A stretch of DNA of 64,000 nucleotides from Colius striatus (Eukaryota > Chordata > Aves > Coliiformes > Coliidae). Position 1 is the stretch's first letter. Each line of letters opens with the position of its first letter. Of the stretch, positions 13,292 through 28,253 are shown piece by piece. Below the pieces are notes generated by a model that did no database searches, was not told where the DNA came from, and saw only the letters and a program-made list of their open reading frames with translations. The position numbers and the translations under genes were made by a program. Where the stretch lies: assembly GCF_028858725.1 (NCBI RefSeq), contig NC_084772.1, positions 21,553,548 through 21,617,547 of the forward strand, given 5' to 3'.

Positions 13292-16200
13292 GCACCATTC
13301 AAAAAAGCAACAGACAGGGGAACGACAGTGTCCTAAACCATTATTGCCTCAAGAAGTACAACAGTGAGTCTGATCTTATCAGCAGGCCTTTGGTCTGCAA
13401 GCTCCTCAGGGTAGGAACAGATTGCACACCTCTTGCTGCCAAATGCATCATCTGCACTTAATCATGGTATGATGGATATCTTCTGAAAACAAGCGATTTC
13501 AGCCATCTTCGGTGTCACCCTGCCGCTCCACTCCAAAGCCAGTCGCCTCACACCCTGAGACTCACTTCTGCAGGGCAGAGACCGTAACTTCAGCCCCTTT
13601 TAAGAATACACTTGGTACTGCACAACACAAACAACATGAAACCTCTCTCCCCACACCAGAACCTGCCTCAGAGTGCTTTTACTTTCAGAAGAGGTCGCAC
13701 CCAGGAATGCTGTTGCACAACGGTGGAAGCGGTAAGTATCAAATAACCTACAGATTCCCTTCCCAGAGCTGTGCCTCCACATGGCACCAGGTCCCAGAGC
13801 TATGTATCTCCTAGGAGGCTTCCCTGTGAAATAACTGACTTTGCCAGCTCCAGCAATGACGATCCTGTCCCCCAGCCACAAGTGTGGCTGAAGGATCTTG
13901 TTCCCAAAGGCAGCTGTGCTTTTTAGGTGTAGTGTACATCAGCTGATACAAATCTATAAAATATTCACTCAAAGGTTTTCAAAATGAGGGGTTTTGTAGA
14001 TGTAGCAGAGCCATGGTGAACACCCAGAGCTGCAGAACACCCAAAGAACAAGGCAAGACATATTTCAAAGAAGTTTCTGCTTAGCTTTGATCAAAGGTGC
14101 TGTGCACGTGGGCCAGGTTAGCTTATTAAGCACAGGAAAGGTGAGTGAAGGGGAATTAATGGAAGTGCTTCACTCTTAACATTTGACATGCAAGAAAGGA
14201 GCCTCCCTACCTACACTTCTCCTAAAAGGTACACTCAAATTGAGGGCTTGTAGGTGGCATCTGCCAAAAGTGGCATGTGAATAACATTGGCAATTTAACA
14301 AATTCCGATAAAATACAGAGAACTGTAAAAGCAGCAATTCAAACACTCAAATCAAATGCTTAGGCTGAGATTACATCTGAGAATCCAGCTGCTTCATTGG
14401 GACGGGGAGAAGGACTTGAAAGCTCTTTTCTGTAGGTCTCAGCAGTGTTTTGTGTCCAAAAATCTCCAGCCCTGTTTGACCAGCAAAGAAATCCAGGCTC
14501 ACAATAAAGCCACCCCTGCTTACGGTGAAAAGAGGGTTTTAAAATGCAATTTAGGTTCTAACTTCAATGCTGCCCATTACAGAGCACAAATTCACCGCTC
14601 CCAAGGGTCAGAGAAACCCATCACACGTGGATGCAGGTACGACAGCAATGAGCACAGTGCCAGAGGAGAGCAACAGGCAGGAAACGCTCTCCATCCACCC
14701 ACCTCCCGCCCAGCCCAGCCACAGCCTTTCCCAGGCCCAGCCTCACATCAGTGTGAGCCCAAACTGCCTTGTTTGAAACGCTCTGGGCAAACCTGCACAT
14801 GAAGAGTCACTCACTGCATTACTGCACTTGCAAAGTCTGAACTTTTTCTAAGAGAAAGGACTCTGCTATCTCAGAGGTGGGGTGAGGACCACAACAGTTG
14901 AACCTACAAGGTCCATAACTTTAATGTTACATGAGACAATTCCACTGGCATGTGGCTTCTCCTCCCCTCTCCAGGCCCCACATCATGACACATCAGCTTC
15001 TCAGCCCAACAAGCCACACTTCTCAACCATATCCCAGTACCCCACAGAGAGTCTCAGCACCCAGCTCAGCTGTGACCCACCACGATAAGCAAAAAAATGT
15101 ACATTCCCCTTCTATGGTGTTATCTTCCAAGCCCTCTAATTTGGAAAGGATAAGAACTGAAACATGTGAGGGGGGGAAAAAAAAAGAGCCAGAAAGCTTA
15201 GAACAACACTTCCATGCAAAGAAATATCTTCTCTGTGCAGTACTGAGGTCTGTTTCCCCCAAAGCAGTAAAAACTGAGACCTGTACGTGAACACATTTAA
15301 CAGTATCAATAGAAAAACACCAAGCAGTTAAGTCACGTTCCACCTAAACAACGCTACCATTACCGCAGCACCTGACTTGCAGAGGACAATTCAATCCTGG
15401 AAGCACGTCTTGTAATTGCTTTTCCACTACGGGCCTCAGCTTCACAATTGTATCCTTCTCAGGAGGTCAGAACAAGGCACGGCTGCAGCTCTGAAAAGCA
15501 ATTCTGTTCAGCAGCTCTACGTTATTCATTCTTTTAATCTTACACCTACATATTCATTATGAACTCCATAAAACACCAGTGCCAAAACCACCATCGAAAG
15601 CCACTGCAATCTCTCTGCTGCTCAGAGAAAGCCTTGACCCTCTGCTTCCCTAATGAAGACATCGGCAACATGTGAACTGCACCAGCTGCTGGCCCCGGCA
15701 CCGCAAACCCACCGAGTAACCAAAGCCCGGAGCTAGCCTGGTGTGATGCAGACATTTCTTGCTGTCAACAAGTATGAAGAGGCTACTAGGATGAACCTGG
15801 CTGCTTGTGATCAGACCCTTGCAAGCAGCTTAGCGAGAAAATGCCTGTCCTCATTGCAGTGTGAGAGCTGCCACGTTGGAGCTGGGGAAAGCCGGTGTCT
15901 CAGGCAGGCCACTCAACTCACTGTTTCTCCACCCATTTCAATAGGGTCTCTGCTGTTACTACCACAGGAAGCTGGGGGGGATGAAAAACAACAAAACAAA
16001 AAAATCCAAGCCTGTTTGAGGGAACTGAGAGTAGCAATGTTTGTAGCAACTCCCGCATTTCGCAATGAAAGAGCTATCTGCTCAAATGGAGACATCTCAG
16101 CCTTTCATAACGCTTCCTTCAGTGCAACAGGCCCTCTGCTCCCTCCCCACAACGTAGTGCAGCATTTCTGGTCCTCCATCCGTGTCTACGCAACTCCTGG

Positions 16201-19200
16201 GTCAGCAGATCATGCCACAAACAATCCACATAAACCTCTAGGCATTTGTATTTTATTTGAACACAGACTACGCCAGTGATCAGGTTAACAGCTCACCATC
16301 ACAAACAGGGGCACTGGCACAGGGCAGCTACCACAGCCATGTAGTGAAAAATTTAAGCTCTCAGCAATAATCCTAAAAGATATTCATGGCCAAAAGGCAA
16401 GTGTTGGAGACAGCCCTGGAGAGATGCATTCTGCCATAATGCTCTATAATCTGTCAGGAAGCAAGTTGTTTTGCCCAGTGGGCAAGTACTGTGCAAATAC
16501 AGTTGAATGTTTGGTATTCGTTTAAGTGAAAAGTACTGCAATTAATACTGCCCTGCTTTAAAAAGCATAGATCACATTCAAAAACAGCAAAACACCATTT
16601 ACTTCACAGCTCAGAATGGAAAGTCTTTGGACTCAACTATGAAATGTAATAGGTAGTAAACAAGCTGGTTTATAATTGATGTGAGGATTCAGCTCAGTTT
16701 TTCAGGGGAGTGCAGAGCACCCATTAAGGAAAGAGTTACTGCACACTACAGCAAAAGGTCTCGCACTTGATACACTTTAATTACTTAGCTGCAGCAGGGG
16801 AGAGTTACTGAAGCCTAGTCTGCTTTGTTTCACAGTGAAAGGCTTCTACTGCTATTAATATTCACCAAGGGAAACTGGAATAGCGTCTTGTCTCCATCTG
16901 AATACTCTGGAATTATTATGGCAAGCTAAATACAAATGTATGGGTTCTTCTCTCCTCAACAGCCAAGAGAAACCTACCAGCTTGCAAACCCACCTGACAG
17001 AGCAGACTTGTATTTCTACATAGAGTAACTCTCATCCAGTAACAGCTTTTGTCAGAATGACAACTTCAACACAAATAATCCCACTGCAGCATAAACCCAG
17101 AGGCCAGCCACGTACCCAAAGGCTCACAGCAGAAGCAACGCGCTGCAGGTTCTCCACGGAGAGCCCTCTCCACAGCACTGCTGGGCATGCCTGAGGATGA
17201 CCTTGAACTCTGCTGCTGGTTCCCCCTCCATAACCCAGCCAGGACACACACTGTAATGCTCAGCTCACAGAGAGCAGCCAACAGCTCTTCCTGAGCTTGC
17301 AACACACCAAACTGCTGGGACTGCAGGAACACACAGCAAGAGCAAACTCCTTCCTACCAGCTACATCTCTAGCATTTTGCTTTCCAGAGGACAGCACCGA
17401 CCTCCTTCATCCTCTCACAAAATGCTCAAGCAACAAATCTTTTCCTCTCTAAATTCTACTCTAAGGCAGCCCATTATTTCTACATCTGCTAGTGCTACCA
17501 AAAAGTTGCATCCTAACGCTGAATCAAACTGTAGTCTCAGCAAAATGGGAGGTTTCTCTGCCGAAAATGAAACATAGGTGCCATCTGTTTCAATTACACT
17601 AACCACAAGGAGAGATAACATTGTGAAACTGGCACTTTATAATGGACTTTTTTCTTCCTAAAAGACATTTTGAAAGTGAAAAGAAAGAGAGGAGTAGCAT
17701 GCACTACAAGAGGATATTTAATACTCAGCAGAGAACAGCACCAACAAGCTGCACGTTATGCTCCACAGACCAGGGCTGGAGCTGCCCTCCTCCCAGGGCA
17801 GAGAACTTTTGCTTTCACTGAAGTTGCCTTTGAAATAACACGAAAGGGACGCTTCAAAATAAAGACACTTCCTAAGACATTCTCAGTTAGCATCTTTAAG
17901 TTATTCCATGGAAATGTGCATTTTTTTTCCTTCAGATTTCAGAAAATAAAGGAAAACGAAACAAAGCCAAACCACAAACGCATCAACATGGACACAAGCA
18001 CCTGCTGGGTAATAAACAGGAAATCTGAATATAAGTAAGGTAAATATTTACCGATTCCATAGCTGAAAGCTGTTCTTAGCAGGACATAGATTAAAATCCA
18101 ACAGAGGTGTGTCCCAAAAACGCTGTGTAACCTGAAACACAGAAATTGGTTCATCAGAAAATGAAAACACCATTGAATTTTATTCCCAAGCATGTTATAT
18201 TTAAGTACACGATGGCTACTAAATACAACTTCTTGCCTAATCCAGAAATAACTTTCTGATAAGGAGTCTGCACAAACAGAAGAATAAGGAGTTGTGGAAA
18301 GCTCCACTGAGCATCAACCCAGTTCCACAACTTCCCAGTAACAGATTACAAACCCATCAGTTTATTTGTCTCAAGGTTTCTGCAGCCATCTGCGTGGTTT
18401 CACATGTATTTTATTTACCAAAAGAAAAGGTATGTCACCCCCAAAGCTGTGAGCAACTCATGAACCAACAGACTGTGCAGACAATAGTGAACTGCCCAGA
18501 ACGTGCCATGCCGGCAATTCCCTTGGACAATTCAGGTGGAATTACCTGTGACACAAGTGCTTTCCTCCCAAGCATAGCCTTGGATCCCTACTCCAAATAG
18601 GAGACAAACTACTATAAACCTCTAATTTTTTCTTTCTTTCTTAAACACCTCTTGCTGCACTTTTCAAGGATATTTTTCCAGGTACAAATTCTGAGCAGGA
18701 ACCAGCAGGAGTTCTCAGCAGGTAGGGCAAAGGGGAATTACACTCATTAACTGGGTGACTGAATTGGCATACAAAAGGGTTGGCAAACGATTCCAAGTCC
18801 AAAACCCAGACCCTGAACTCTCCAGAACTTCTCCCGACAGAGGCACGCTGGGCTGTGTGGTGCTGAGCAGTCTGGGGCGACTGTCACGTTGGCACAGGCA
18901 GAAACCTGAGCTGCCTGACAGGCATCAGAGCCAGCCCATCTCCTGACTCACCCAGCGCTGCCTCCACGCCTGACCAGCACGTTTGCTCACAAATAAATTT
19001 CTTTCCCAGCCAGAGCAAACTAGTCTGTTCCAGATGAGATCTCCACAGAAGTCATGATCGTTTCTGAAGCGATCTGGCCTGCTCTCCAACTGCAGAGGGG
19101 AGCGGTTTCGGACAGCACAGCCCAGCGGGAGTCAGTACAAGTCCTGATGAGCAAGGGCAAGCCTGAACTACAAATAAGCATGTTTGAGGGCTTGCAGTGT

Positions 19201-19828
19201 GGAAGAACAGTGAGCTTGGGCAGAGCCACATCTAAAACACTGTCTCATCCCAGATTTTATGTCCGTGATGAACCAAAACACCTGATATCTGCACAGCATC
19301 AGCAGTTTCTTACTTCTACCTGTAAATATGGAAAGAGTCAACGTATGCTCTAAGCAAAAAACATGCAGGACCTCTGCAAAACCTGGTTAGATGTGTAACA
19401 GCAAAACCTGAACTTCTGTTATGCTTCCACAGAGGAGGGGCTCAATGAAGCAACTTTATTAAAAGAAATAGGCTGTTGACCTGCTGCTGACTAAAACTGG
19501 TACAGCTGAGCTGTGCCAGGCGAGCAGCAGTAACCCACAGCCACCCAGAGGTACCCTGGTCTGCACAAACACAGTAACAGGTTAACTGCCAACTCCATAT
19601 ACTGTTCGCAGCCAGTTCAGTCCTGTGTCCCATCTGATCTCTGACTCTGTAAACCACACTGAGGGCCACAATGACCAAATTCTGCTCCAGGTGACAACAC
19701 AAAATTTGTACTTCTTCCAAATTACCTTTCCTGCTAAAAGGAGGAGTTCTAAACACAAATTTTACACAGGACTGGCCTAGGCAGAGCTCACGACATGCAG
19801 TTCAACTTTATGCTTTACCGCTGCCACC

Positions 19829-20257
19829 AAGATGATCCAAGGGCTGGGGTCCCTCTCCTATGAAAACAGGCTGAGACAGCTGGGGTTGTTCAGCCTGGAG
19901 AAGATAAAGCTCTGGGACACTTTACAGCAGCCTTCTGGTACCTAAAAGGGCCTATGAGAAAGCTGGAAAGGGACTTTGTACACGAGAATGTACTTATGGG
20001 ATCACAGAATGGTAAGGCGTGATGGCTTTAAACTGAAGAAGAAAGATTTATGACATTAAGAAGTTCTTCACTGTGCAAGCAGTGAAGCCTTGGTACAGGC
20101 TGCCGAGAGGCTGTGACTGCCCCATCCCTGGAAGTGGCTCAAGGGCAGGTTGGATGGGGCTGGAGCAACCTGGTCTGGTGGAAGTGTCCCTGCCCATGGC
20201 AGGAGGACAGAACGAGATGATCTTTAAGGTCCTTCCCAACCCAATCCATTCTATGAT
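19829..20257 (+). mobile_element. CR1 LINE 3' fragment, sense on + strand
   Basis: The segment follows the CR1 3' region closely. It opens with the block leading into GGTTGTTCAGCCTGGAGAAG near 19885, continues through the CTTCACTGTG block near 20066 and the GCCCCATCCCTGGAAGTG block near 20120, and ends with the GATGATCTTTAAGGTCC motif and an ATTCTATGAT tail at about 20248-20257. It is heavily 5'-truncated, as is usual for CR1, and contains no intact reverse transcriptase. It is the only clear transposable element I see in the first 43 kb. Confidence 0.93.
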
Positions 20258-23200
20258 CACATTCTCTGAATCTGGACATCCGCCTTCCAACAGGATGGTC
20301 TTTAAAGAACAACCCAAGAGAGACCATGAGGCTAACTGGGATGGACACACGGGGGAGGAGACTGGGAATCCTGGGACAGCTTTGTTTGTTTTGAGAAACT
20401 TTCGCTCCCCAATGAAAAGTTAAAGGGAAGATGTCTAGTGAGAAACACAGCTGCATCCAGGCTACAGATGCTGCCAACTAAGCTAAGTGAAGGCTTAGGA
20501 ACCATAGTGAAAAGGAGCAGCCCAAAAAAGAACCAAAAAATCCAAAGGAACACATAAGGATGTACAGTCCCGACTCAAAAAGAAGAAATCCTGCAGCAGG
20601 TAAACTCCCAGGTGAGCAAAAGAGAAACCAATGGAAGTTTTCTGCCATTTGTCTTTCTAAAGAGCAAAGGAGCTGAAGGGATAGAGTTACCACACGGGTT
20701 ATTTCCAAGGCATGGGAGTCCTGCAGCACCAAAGGATCCCAGTGAGGAACTGCAGTCCCACGGAGTATGATGACAATACGTGCTCAGCATCTTTTCCAGC
20801 ATGACTCCTTTACCCATTTTATACTCTTCTCCACAGTGAGTGTCATGACTATCATCACAGCTATCCACTTAAACAGACATAAAAGATAAACTGGGAGAGG
20901 GGAAAGCTGAACATCCAGCTACATTCTTTGGAAAATCAGCAGTGCTGCTTGCTGCCAGTGGTGACTGATCAACTGCAAACAAAATCACCATAAAAGCCTA
21001 CAGAAATCTTGTCCCATGACATACAGATAACACCATTCTGAAGATCTATTTACATCTGATGCTGTGATCTGCATCCTGGCCTACATACTGTCATTTTATT
21101 CATTACTTAGCTGGCATATTGAATATACATTAAGTATTGTAACACTGATATAGTGACCACACGTGAGCCAAGCAAAAACATGTTCAAGATCCAACAGCTT
21201 TATATATACAGATAATTCTAAATTCAACTAAATGCAGAAAAGGCTCTGCTTATATACCTCCATTTTACAGAGAGTAAGAAAGAATTTGCCTGCTAAAGCA
21301 CCATTACAAGTAATCAAGAGGCCAACCTCTCCACAAGCAAGTACATTTTTCCTTATTAGTGCTGCTTTGAAGAAAAAAGTTGTATTTGGACTTGAGTGGC
21401 ATTAATTCAGAATTTCTGGTGATCTAGATCCAAGTCTAACAGGGTACCAGCATGAGATTTAGATTCTGGTTTAGACCAAGTTCTGAATGGAAAAAAATCT
21501 CCAGGGAGTAGGATGGCCTTTTTCCACAGCACTCGTCTGCTTCCCCCAAAATCATTTCAGGAAGTGACAGAATTTCAATGAGGCATTTCTCTGAGGGCTT
21601 CAGTAAAAATATACACTGGGGAACACACACAACACCAATGAGCTTATGCTTTCAGATAAGCTCCATTACCTCAGATGCAGAATTCAAGGAGGAGAATGCA
21701 ATGAGCACAAGAAACTTGGGAGGGAGGGGGAATCTAGAAATGTTTTCCAACGCACTCCACAGGCACGCTCAGAACAGCTCAGCAAGGCTGCCTGCGCAGC
21801 TTCACACAGCACCCTGTACACAAACACTGACCCTGATGAAAGGAGGCAAAATACTTCTCTGAAACTGTAAAACCACAGACAGCTCAAGAGCCTGAGAGAA
21901 TGGAGGTTGGAGGGAAGAGTCCATCAGCGGACAGCACTGCAAACCCCACATTATTATCACCAACTACATGCCTTCCGGGAATATTTATAGGTATGTTCTG
22001 CAATAGGGACTCTATCCCTGCCTGGTTACAGCACTCAGATCAGTTAAGAATCCAAACAACAACTGTGGAAGTTGGGGGAAGAAACTGAAGTGCCACACAT
22101 ACAGAAACAGTGCAGAAATGACTGCCTCTGCTCCCTTCTGTAGGTTTGGCTCATATCCCCTCGAGAGCCAGGAACAGCCCTGCCCACCACAGCAGGGAAT
22201 GCTTTCCCCTGGTCCCTCGAGGGGACGGACAGCTAATGAAGACACTCAGATTTGTGGCAATTTCACTCAAGAGCCTGGAACAGCACACACACACAGCACT
22301 CTACACAGCTAAGGAGTATTTAGAAAGAGGAGGAGAAAGGAGAGGTGTTGCACTGGAGAAAGGAGCTGTTTCCCAGAAACTGGAGATAAATAGCATGCCT
22401 TTAACTGAAATGCCCTATGGCCTATCAGTAGCTTACAGACAAACCACCTCCAAAGCCACGCGTGCTGAGCGATGAGCAGTGGGTCCAGGCACACTCACCC
22501 ACACGTGCAGCTGCTCCTGCACTTTAAGAAGAAATTTCCAGTAGCGTTGTGAGCTACAGAAACTGCCAGTCACTAGAACTGACAAAGCAGCAAGTACTTC
22601 TGCAGCAGTGGTGATAGCCAGCTACGCTCATACGGTACCAATTACCAAAGAGGAAAACCCAAGTGCAGAGAGAATGCCACTAGTGCTTATGGAAACACCA
22701 AACAGAACCTTTCCATGGTTTTGACTGTGACAAAACTGTATTATCAAGTAAAATCTACTTTGATAACTTTCAGAAACAAAGTAGGTAATACATTCTTCAT
22801 CTCAAAGTTCCTTTATTTTGCCCTGCAGACAAAACGTATGCTGAGATCTACCTTTTTCGAAGCTCCTGTCATCTTTGCCACTTGATAAAAACACAAAATA
22901 ACCTGATACTGTCCTCAGAAACACACATCAAGATGTTCAGGTATGGGCTGAAGAGCCTAAGGCTCAATTCATCCCACCAAAATAAGCATCAAGGAAGGGA
23001 AAGATGCAATTCCTTTGGAATCAAATTGTCCTTTAAGTGTTTTAATTGAAAGTCTGCCATGGACATCACAGTCCACAAGAAACTGGAGGTTGATGGTAGC
23101 CTAAATTCAGGAGCAGCTAAGCTGATTAGAGACCTCCAGTGAAAGAAAAGAATCCATGTCTTGTGACATCAAATAACTAGTTCTAGTGAGTTTCAGGCAT

Positions 23201-26200
23201 TTCAAAAGATTTGGGCTTATTTCAATTAATTAACCAACACACTGCTACAGCCATCGGACTCAGCTTCCATCACCAGTCATGGCTGACCCTGAGGATTTAT
23301 TACATGTCACTGTTGTCTACTCCATAAATACTCCAACCATCACACTAGCAAGAAGAATGGGAAATGCTGCTTGGGTATGGCAGGTTTCTGGGTCTCCTTT
23401 TACAGAAACAAGAGGTGAGAAACTCCAATACGATTCTGCAGTTGGTGTCAGTGGGTCGCCAGACAGCAGAAAGGTGTTTAACTCCTTCTATGTTTGAATT
23501 GCATTAAATTAAAAAACCTAATTATCAGCAGAAGCCTGACATTTTGATGAGTTTAACTCTTGCAAACACACAATAGGCAGCTGAGCAATAAACTCTGAAA
23601 TGACTGGACATGTCAAGTCTATTATTAGTCATCTGGTTTCTTCACATCAGACATTTTAGGTTCACTACCCTCAATAACATCTCAAAATTGATAACCTCTA
23701 AAATTATCTATTGTTTCTCTCAGGAAGATCCATGAAAGCAGCCTGAAAGGTACTTCACAGGGTAAAAAACGGGGCTATCAGAAGAGACTCAGCTCCCAGC
23801 ACAAGCTGAAAGCTCAAACCACTGAAGGAACTCATTTTTTCTTGGCATGATGTGGCAGGAGAGTAAAGCAAGCCTGAACACTTTCCACTGAACCAGATTT
23901 TTCAATTCTGTGCACACAATTAAGAGCTCTAGAAATACACAAGCATGTTCCCTCATGGCTCCTCCTTCACCCTTACCGCCCTTCTGTGGCTTCTCTGATG
24001 AGTGGAAAGTATTAAGTCAAAATACAGCTTCTGCAGTTTCCTTAACCAGCCTTGGACTGAAGCTCAAGGCTACAGCTTGCCCTTCTGTACAAGGCAAGCA
24101 GAGACAAGACTGATTCTGCCAGTGCTGAGGACACACTGTTTGCCATGCTGTCATTTAGTCTGCAGGATCTAAAAAACAACTCTCCTAGCTCTTTAAAAAA
24201 AAAAAAAAAGCTAAATACCTTCAAGATGATGCACTTTCATCAGCAAATGGAGAAAGAAGCTTTAACCACACCAGAAATGTTGACTTACATCAAGTGGCCG
24301 TCCCTGGCAAGGACGGAAGTAAGCCAATGGTTAGGCACCCAAAACCAGTTATCCACTGTCACCTCGGGGGCCCAGGGGGCTCCAGGCATCCTTGTTTGTC
24401 AGCCCCAATGCTTATGAATAACCCTCCATTTTTATTTTTCAGAGCTGCAATATCAAATGTAATTACTTAAGACTGCTGGGTCTTTCCAGCCTGGCTGAAT
24501 CTCTTCCAAAAAGATGCATAATCAGGCTCGCTCCTTTATTAAATGATCTGCACATGCAAAGCAAAGATCCACTGCCTTGCTTTGGAAAAACATGTCATTA
24601 TTACACAGCAAAAATGAACACACACGTTAGGCACGTGAGAATGTTTCCGAGAAAACCACGGGCACAGAACAGCAGCATCGTATCTGCTTCAAACAACCTG
24701 AACTGGTGAGCTACCCAGCCATAAAACTCAACAACACAATGTACAGAACCCTCAAGCTGTTTATTTTAGTGTATAGAAAGCTGTTAATTCCTAAGCCATT
24801 TGGAAGAAAGACAGGATGCACAATGGTGTGGATTTTCAAGGCAGAACTGTTCCATGATTATTTTTAGTTCACATGAAAATGAGAAGAAACTGTAACCTCC
24901 TCATCCTAAACATTTGCTGAGCCCCATCTGAGAAGTTGTAACTTTCCAAGCCAATTATCCTACAGTCAAATAATATGAAGACGGTTCAAGTAGCATTTCT
25001 AAAGCTTCAGTACAGCAGCATACCCGTAAGGCATAAGTGAAGGGCATAATACAGTTGGAAAACAAAACATTTTAGAAAGCATTCAAAGAAAAGACTTTCA
25101 GGTCAACACAGAAACCAATGCAGATTAAGTTCAAACCGACAGGAGGAAACAAGGACAAGAAAGGCTCTTCTTGGGTGTACCAACAAGAAGGGAGAAAGGA
25201 AAACCAGCACCCTGAAATCAACAGCACGAGCAGTAACATTCCCAGATGCAGACAATTAGAAAGGTTTATGGGAAAACCTCAAAGTAACTAATCAAGTACT
25301 AGGAAACTTCATGGATATTCAAAAGCTACAGAACTTAAGCTTTTAACAAAAAAACCCAAATTACTCAGTTCTTGTCCACAGGTACCTGTAAAAGAATCAC
25401 CACAGATTCATCCAGGGAAACCAACTGAGCTGTCAGCTTTGCAGCCACCATTTGCCACAGCCATTCTAGAAACCTGCCAGCCACACTTAAAACCAGCAAT
25501 AACCCGCAGCAACCCAAGGAATTCCTACTCTTTGAGATACAAAGGAATATACTGATCTGCCATTCAAACAGACCCTCAAAGGTGAATTTCAAAGACCACC
25601 AAAAGTGCTGCCCACCTCTGAGAGCTCAAAACACCCCCCCATGCTGGAGAGAATGAAGCCAAGCTAAAAAATGCCAAAGCTCCAACTTGTCCCAATTAAG
25701 CTCCATGGCAGTGGCTTTCAACAACCCAGTGACAATGCACAGGATGCTCTCTGGAATTAAACCAGTAATTTAACATTAGCTCACAGCTGCTGTCATGTTT
25801 CAGGCACCCTCTTTTCATTCCTCCCAAACATGAGTCTGAAGTGGGACACAGTCATCAGATTGAACACCTTCCCTATAACTTTACTCAAAGCCCTTTACTC
25901 ATCTATTCCATGCAAACTTCCTTTGTAACCTCTCCTAAGCCAAGGCAGGAGGGTGAACGACGATACCAGGCTAGGAAGAGCAGCATCTTATTTAAAACAT
26001 GAATCTGCAATTTCTTACTCCACACTCAATTTTAACACATTGAGAGAATACAGACCACCTGATGGAAGAGAAGTGGCAGACACACTTGTCACCTTTACAG
26101 TCTCAGGTATTTGCAACCATGCAATTCAGTGGCAAATTGGATCCAGGTTGCTATTAATAACTGAACTATTTCCTTTCCTTTCTAAAAGCTGATTTGTGAA

Positions 26201-28253
26201 AAGGATACAAGCATCCTATTTTAAAATAGTAATTAGCCAAGGAGGACTCAAGGAAGTCACCGTTCAGCCTTCAAGAACACACACAGAGTCTCTCTCAAAG
26301 AGGAAAAAAACAGAGCAAACTCATCCAAGGAATGCTCGACCACCCACTCCAAGCAGCAGTATACAACCTTCTTAGTCAAGAAAATTCTGTGTAGCCTCAT
26401 CCACATTACAGCCAGACACGTCAACAACTCAGACACACGTTTCTTTTCTTCAGAACAAGCAGGACTCACTCAAAGGCTCACACTCAAAGGCCCGCAGCCA
26501 TTACAAGTACTAGGTGTCACCGTTACCTGTCATCGCAGCAGACCCGGCTTGATGACCCAGGAGGTGCCCAGAAAGCAATGTGAAAAAAAGCAATTGTTAA
26601 AATGTGCTCAAGTCTTCAGTTTGCAGAGCTACAAGTACCTTACAATCACCTCAAATTACACAGCGCAGACAAACCGCAAAGGAAGCGCCTCCTTGATTTA
26701 CACACAGCATCTCTCCCCCATTGTCTCGGTCCTGGCGAGTTAAGGTCACGATAAAAAGAATCTTTAAAAATACCACATAAATTGAAAGCACCTACAGCTT
26801 CCACTGATTATGTTTTTCCTCTCCTATTATAAGCCCTGAACAGGTTTAAGTAGTAGTTGCCATCATTAAAGAAGCGACTCCCCTCCCATTTTCCATTCTC
26901 CTGAAAAATGAACATCCTGGCAGCACCAGGTAACTGGGATGCTGCTGCAGGCTCACTCAGATCACTACAGACAGCAGGTCTGGGAAAAGGCAAGAGGAGG
27001 GCACAGGCCACCTCAGACATAAAGCCCCACCAGAGAGCATTGCTAAATAATAGAATAAGGAAGTCAAATGTCTGTGTACGTTAATGGTATCCCAGCTCCT
27101 CGGGAGGGGCTCGAGGACTGTGGGTGAAGTTACCAGTTACAGTCAAGCAGAGAGATCTCTGCTGCTGGATTCCCTGCTTCTCCCTCAGGCCACTTCTGGG
27201 AACTTGTCCGTCAATCTGCCAGCCCAGCACAAAACCTACTCATCTTCCTCTGCCAAGCAGGCTCCCTTTGCAGGTTGGGCTGAACTGGCTGGTGTGCCCG
27301 AGGAAGAGGCAGCACTCGCCAGGGAGGGTGAGAGCGCTTCACCCCCCGCAGCAACTGGGAACAGGCTCCGGCCGTGCCACAAAACCACACCCAGAGAAAA
27401 TCTACAAACACCTAGTGAAAGGGCATATCCCTTCCTTCAAACACATCGCCATCCAAATAAACAGCACAGGGGGTGGCAAGGAAAACGCTCAGAGGACAAA
27501 AGGACACCGTTAGGATTAAACCCAGTCCCTTGATCCCCGGCCAAATGGTCTACCCATAAGCCCACACAACTTCCAGAGCCAATTTAAAATCCTGAGTCTG
27601 CTATACTTTAGGTTATAAAATCATATTTATACACACATTTGAAGCGTTCTTTGCTCTGCTAGTGGCTAAAAACAATTCCTTTGTCATCAAATCTTGCTTG
27701 GGCAAGCTGACGTGACGTTTTTAACTCAGGAAATAAGATAATTATGGTTCAAGGTAAACAACTACAACTGTGCATCATAAACAGTTTCTAATTTTAAGCC
27801 CAAATCCCTCTAATGCCATTCCTATTTTAAAGAAAGTTTCCTTACAAATGGCTTAGGTTGTCTTAAGTAGCTTGGGACTGAGCCCTGTTGCTGGTTAACA
27901 TCAACGCAAGGCCTCAGGAAAACACGGGCAGGCGCAGCAGGTGAAAGGCTGGGAGGTGCCACAGATCAGCTCCTGTATCAAAATGAGCCAAGGTGAGCCA
28001 AAGAGGACAGCAGGAAAATACACTCGGAATCTTTAATGGGTAAAACCTCTGTCTCAGGAACACACAGACAACAATAAGTGCTGAGACCAAAGCTACACAA
28101 ACTTACACAATGTTGGCTGCAAGTCATTTTATGTCCCAGACCTCAAACGCCCCACTGCAGCTTCCCCAGTGGCACAAACAGCAAGGATTCAAGTTGTAAC
28201 TCGCCGCGAGAATATCAGCTACCGAGTTGTTCAACACAAGGCAGTAAACTCAC

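Larger units (their letters stand above)
1..19828 (-). other. Putative ANKRD11 5' intron, left part; no gene recognised
   Basis: I see no coding exon with recognisable protein similarity and no tRNA or rRNA gene in this stretch. Composition is ordinary unique intronic DNA with short A-rich runs. Assignment to an ANKRD11 intron on the minus strand rests only on its position left of the putative ANKRD11 promoter near 43.4 kb. The longest open frame is 183-1286 on the + strand (367 codons), which I do not recognise and list as a finding. Scattered strong splice-site look-alikes occur, for example around 13689-13731 on + and 3263-3295 on minus, but none joins into a supported transcript. Confidence 0.45.
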
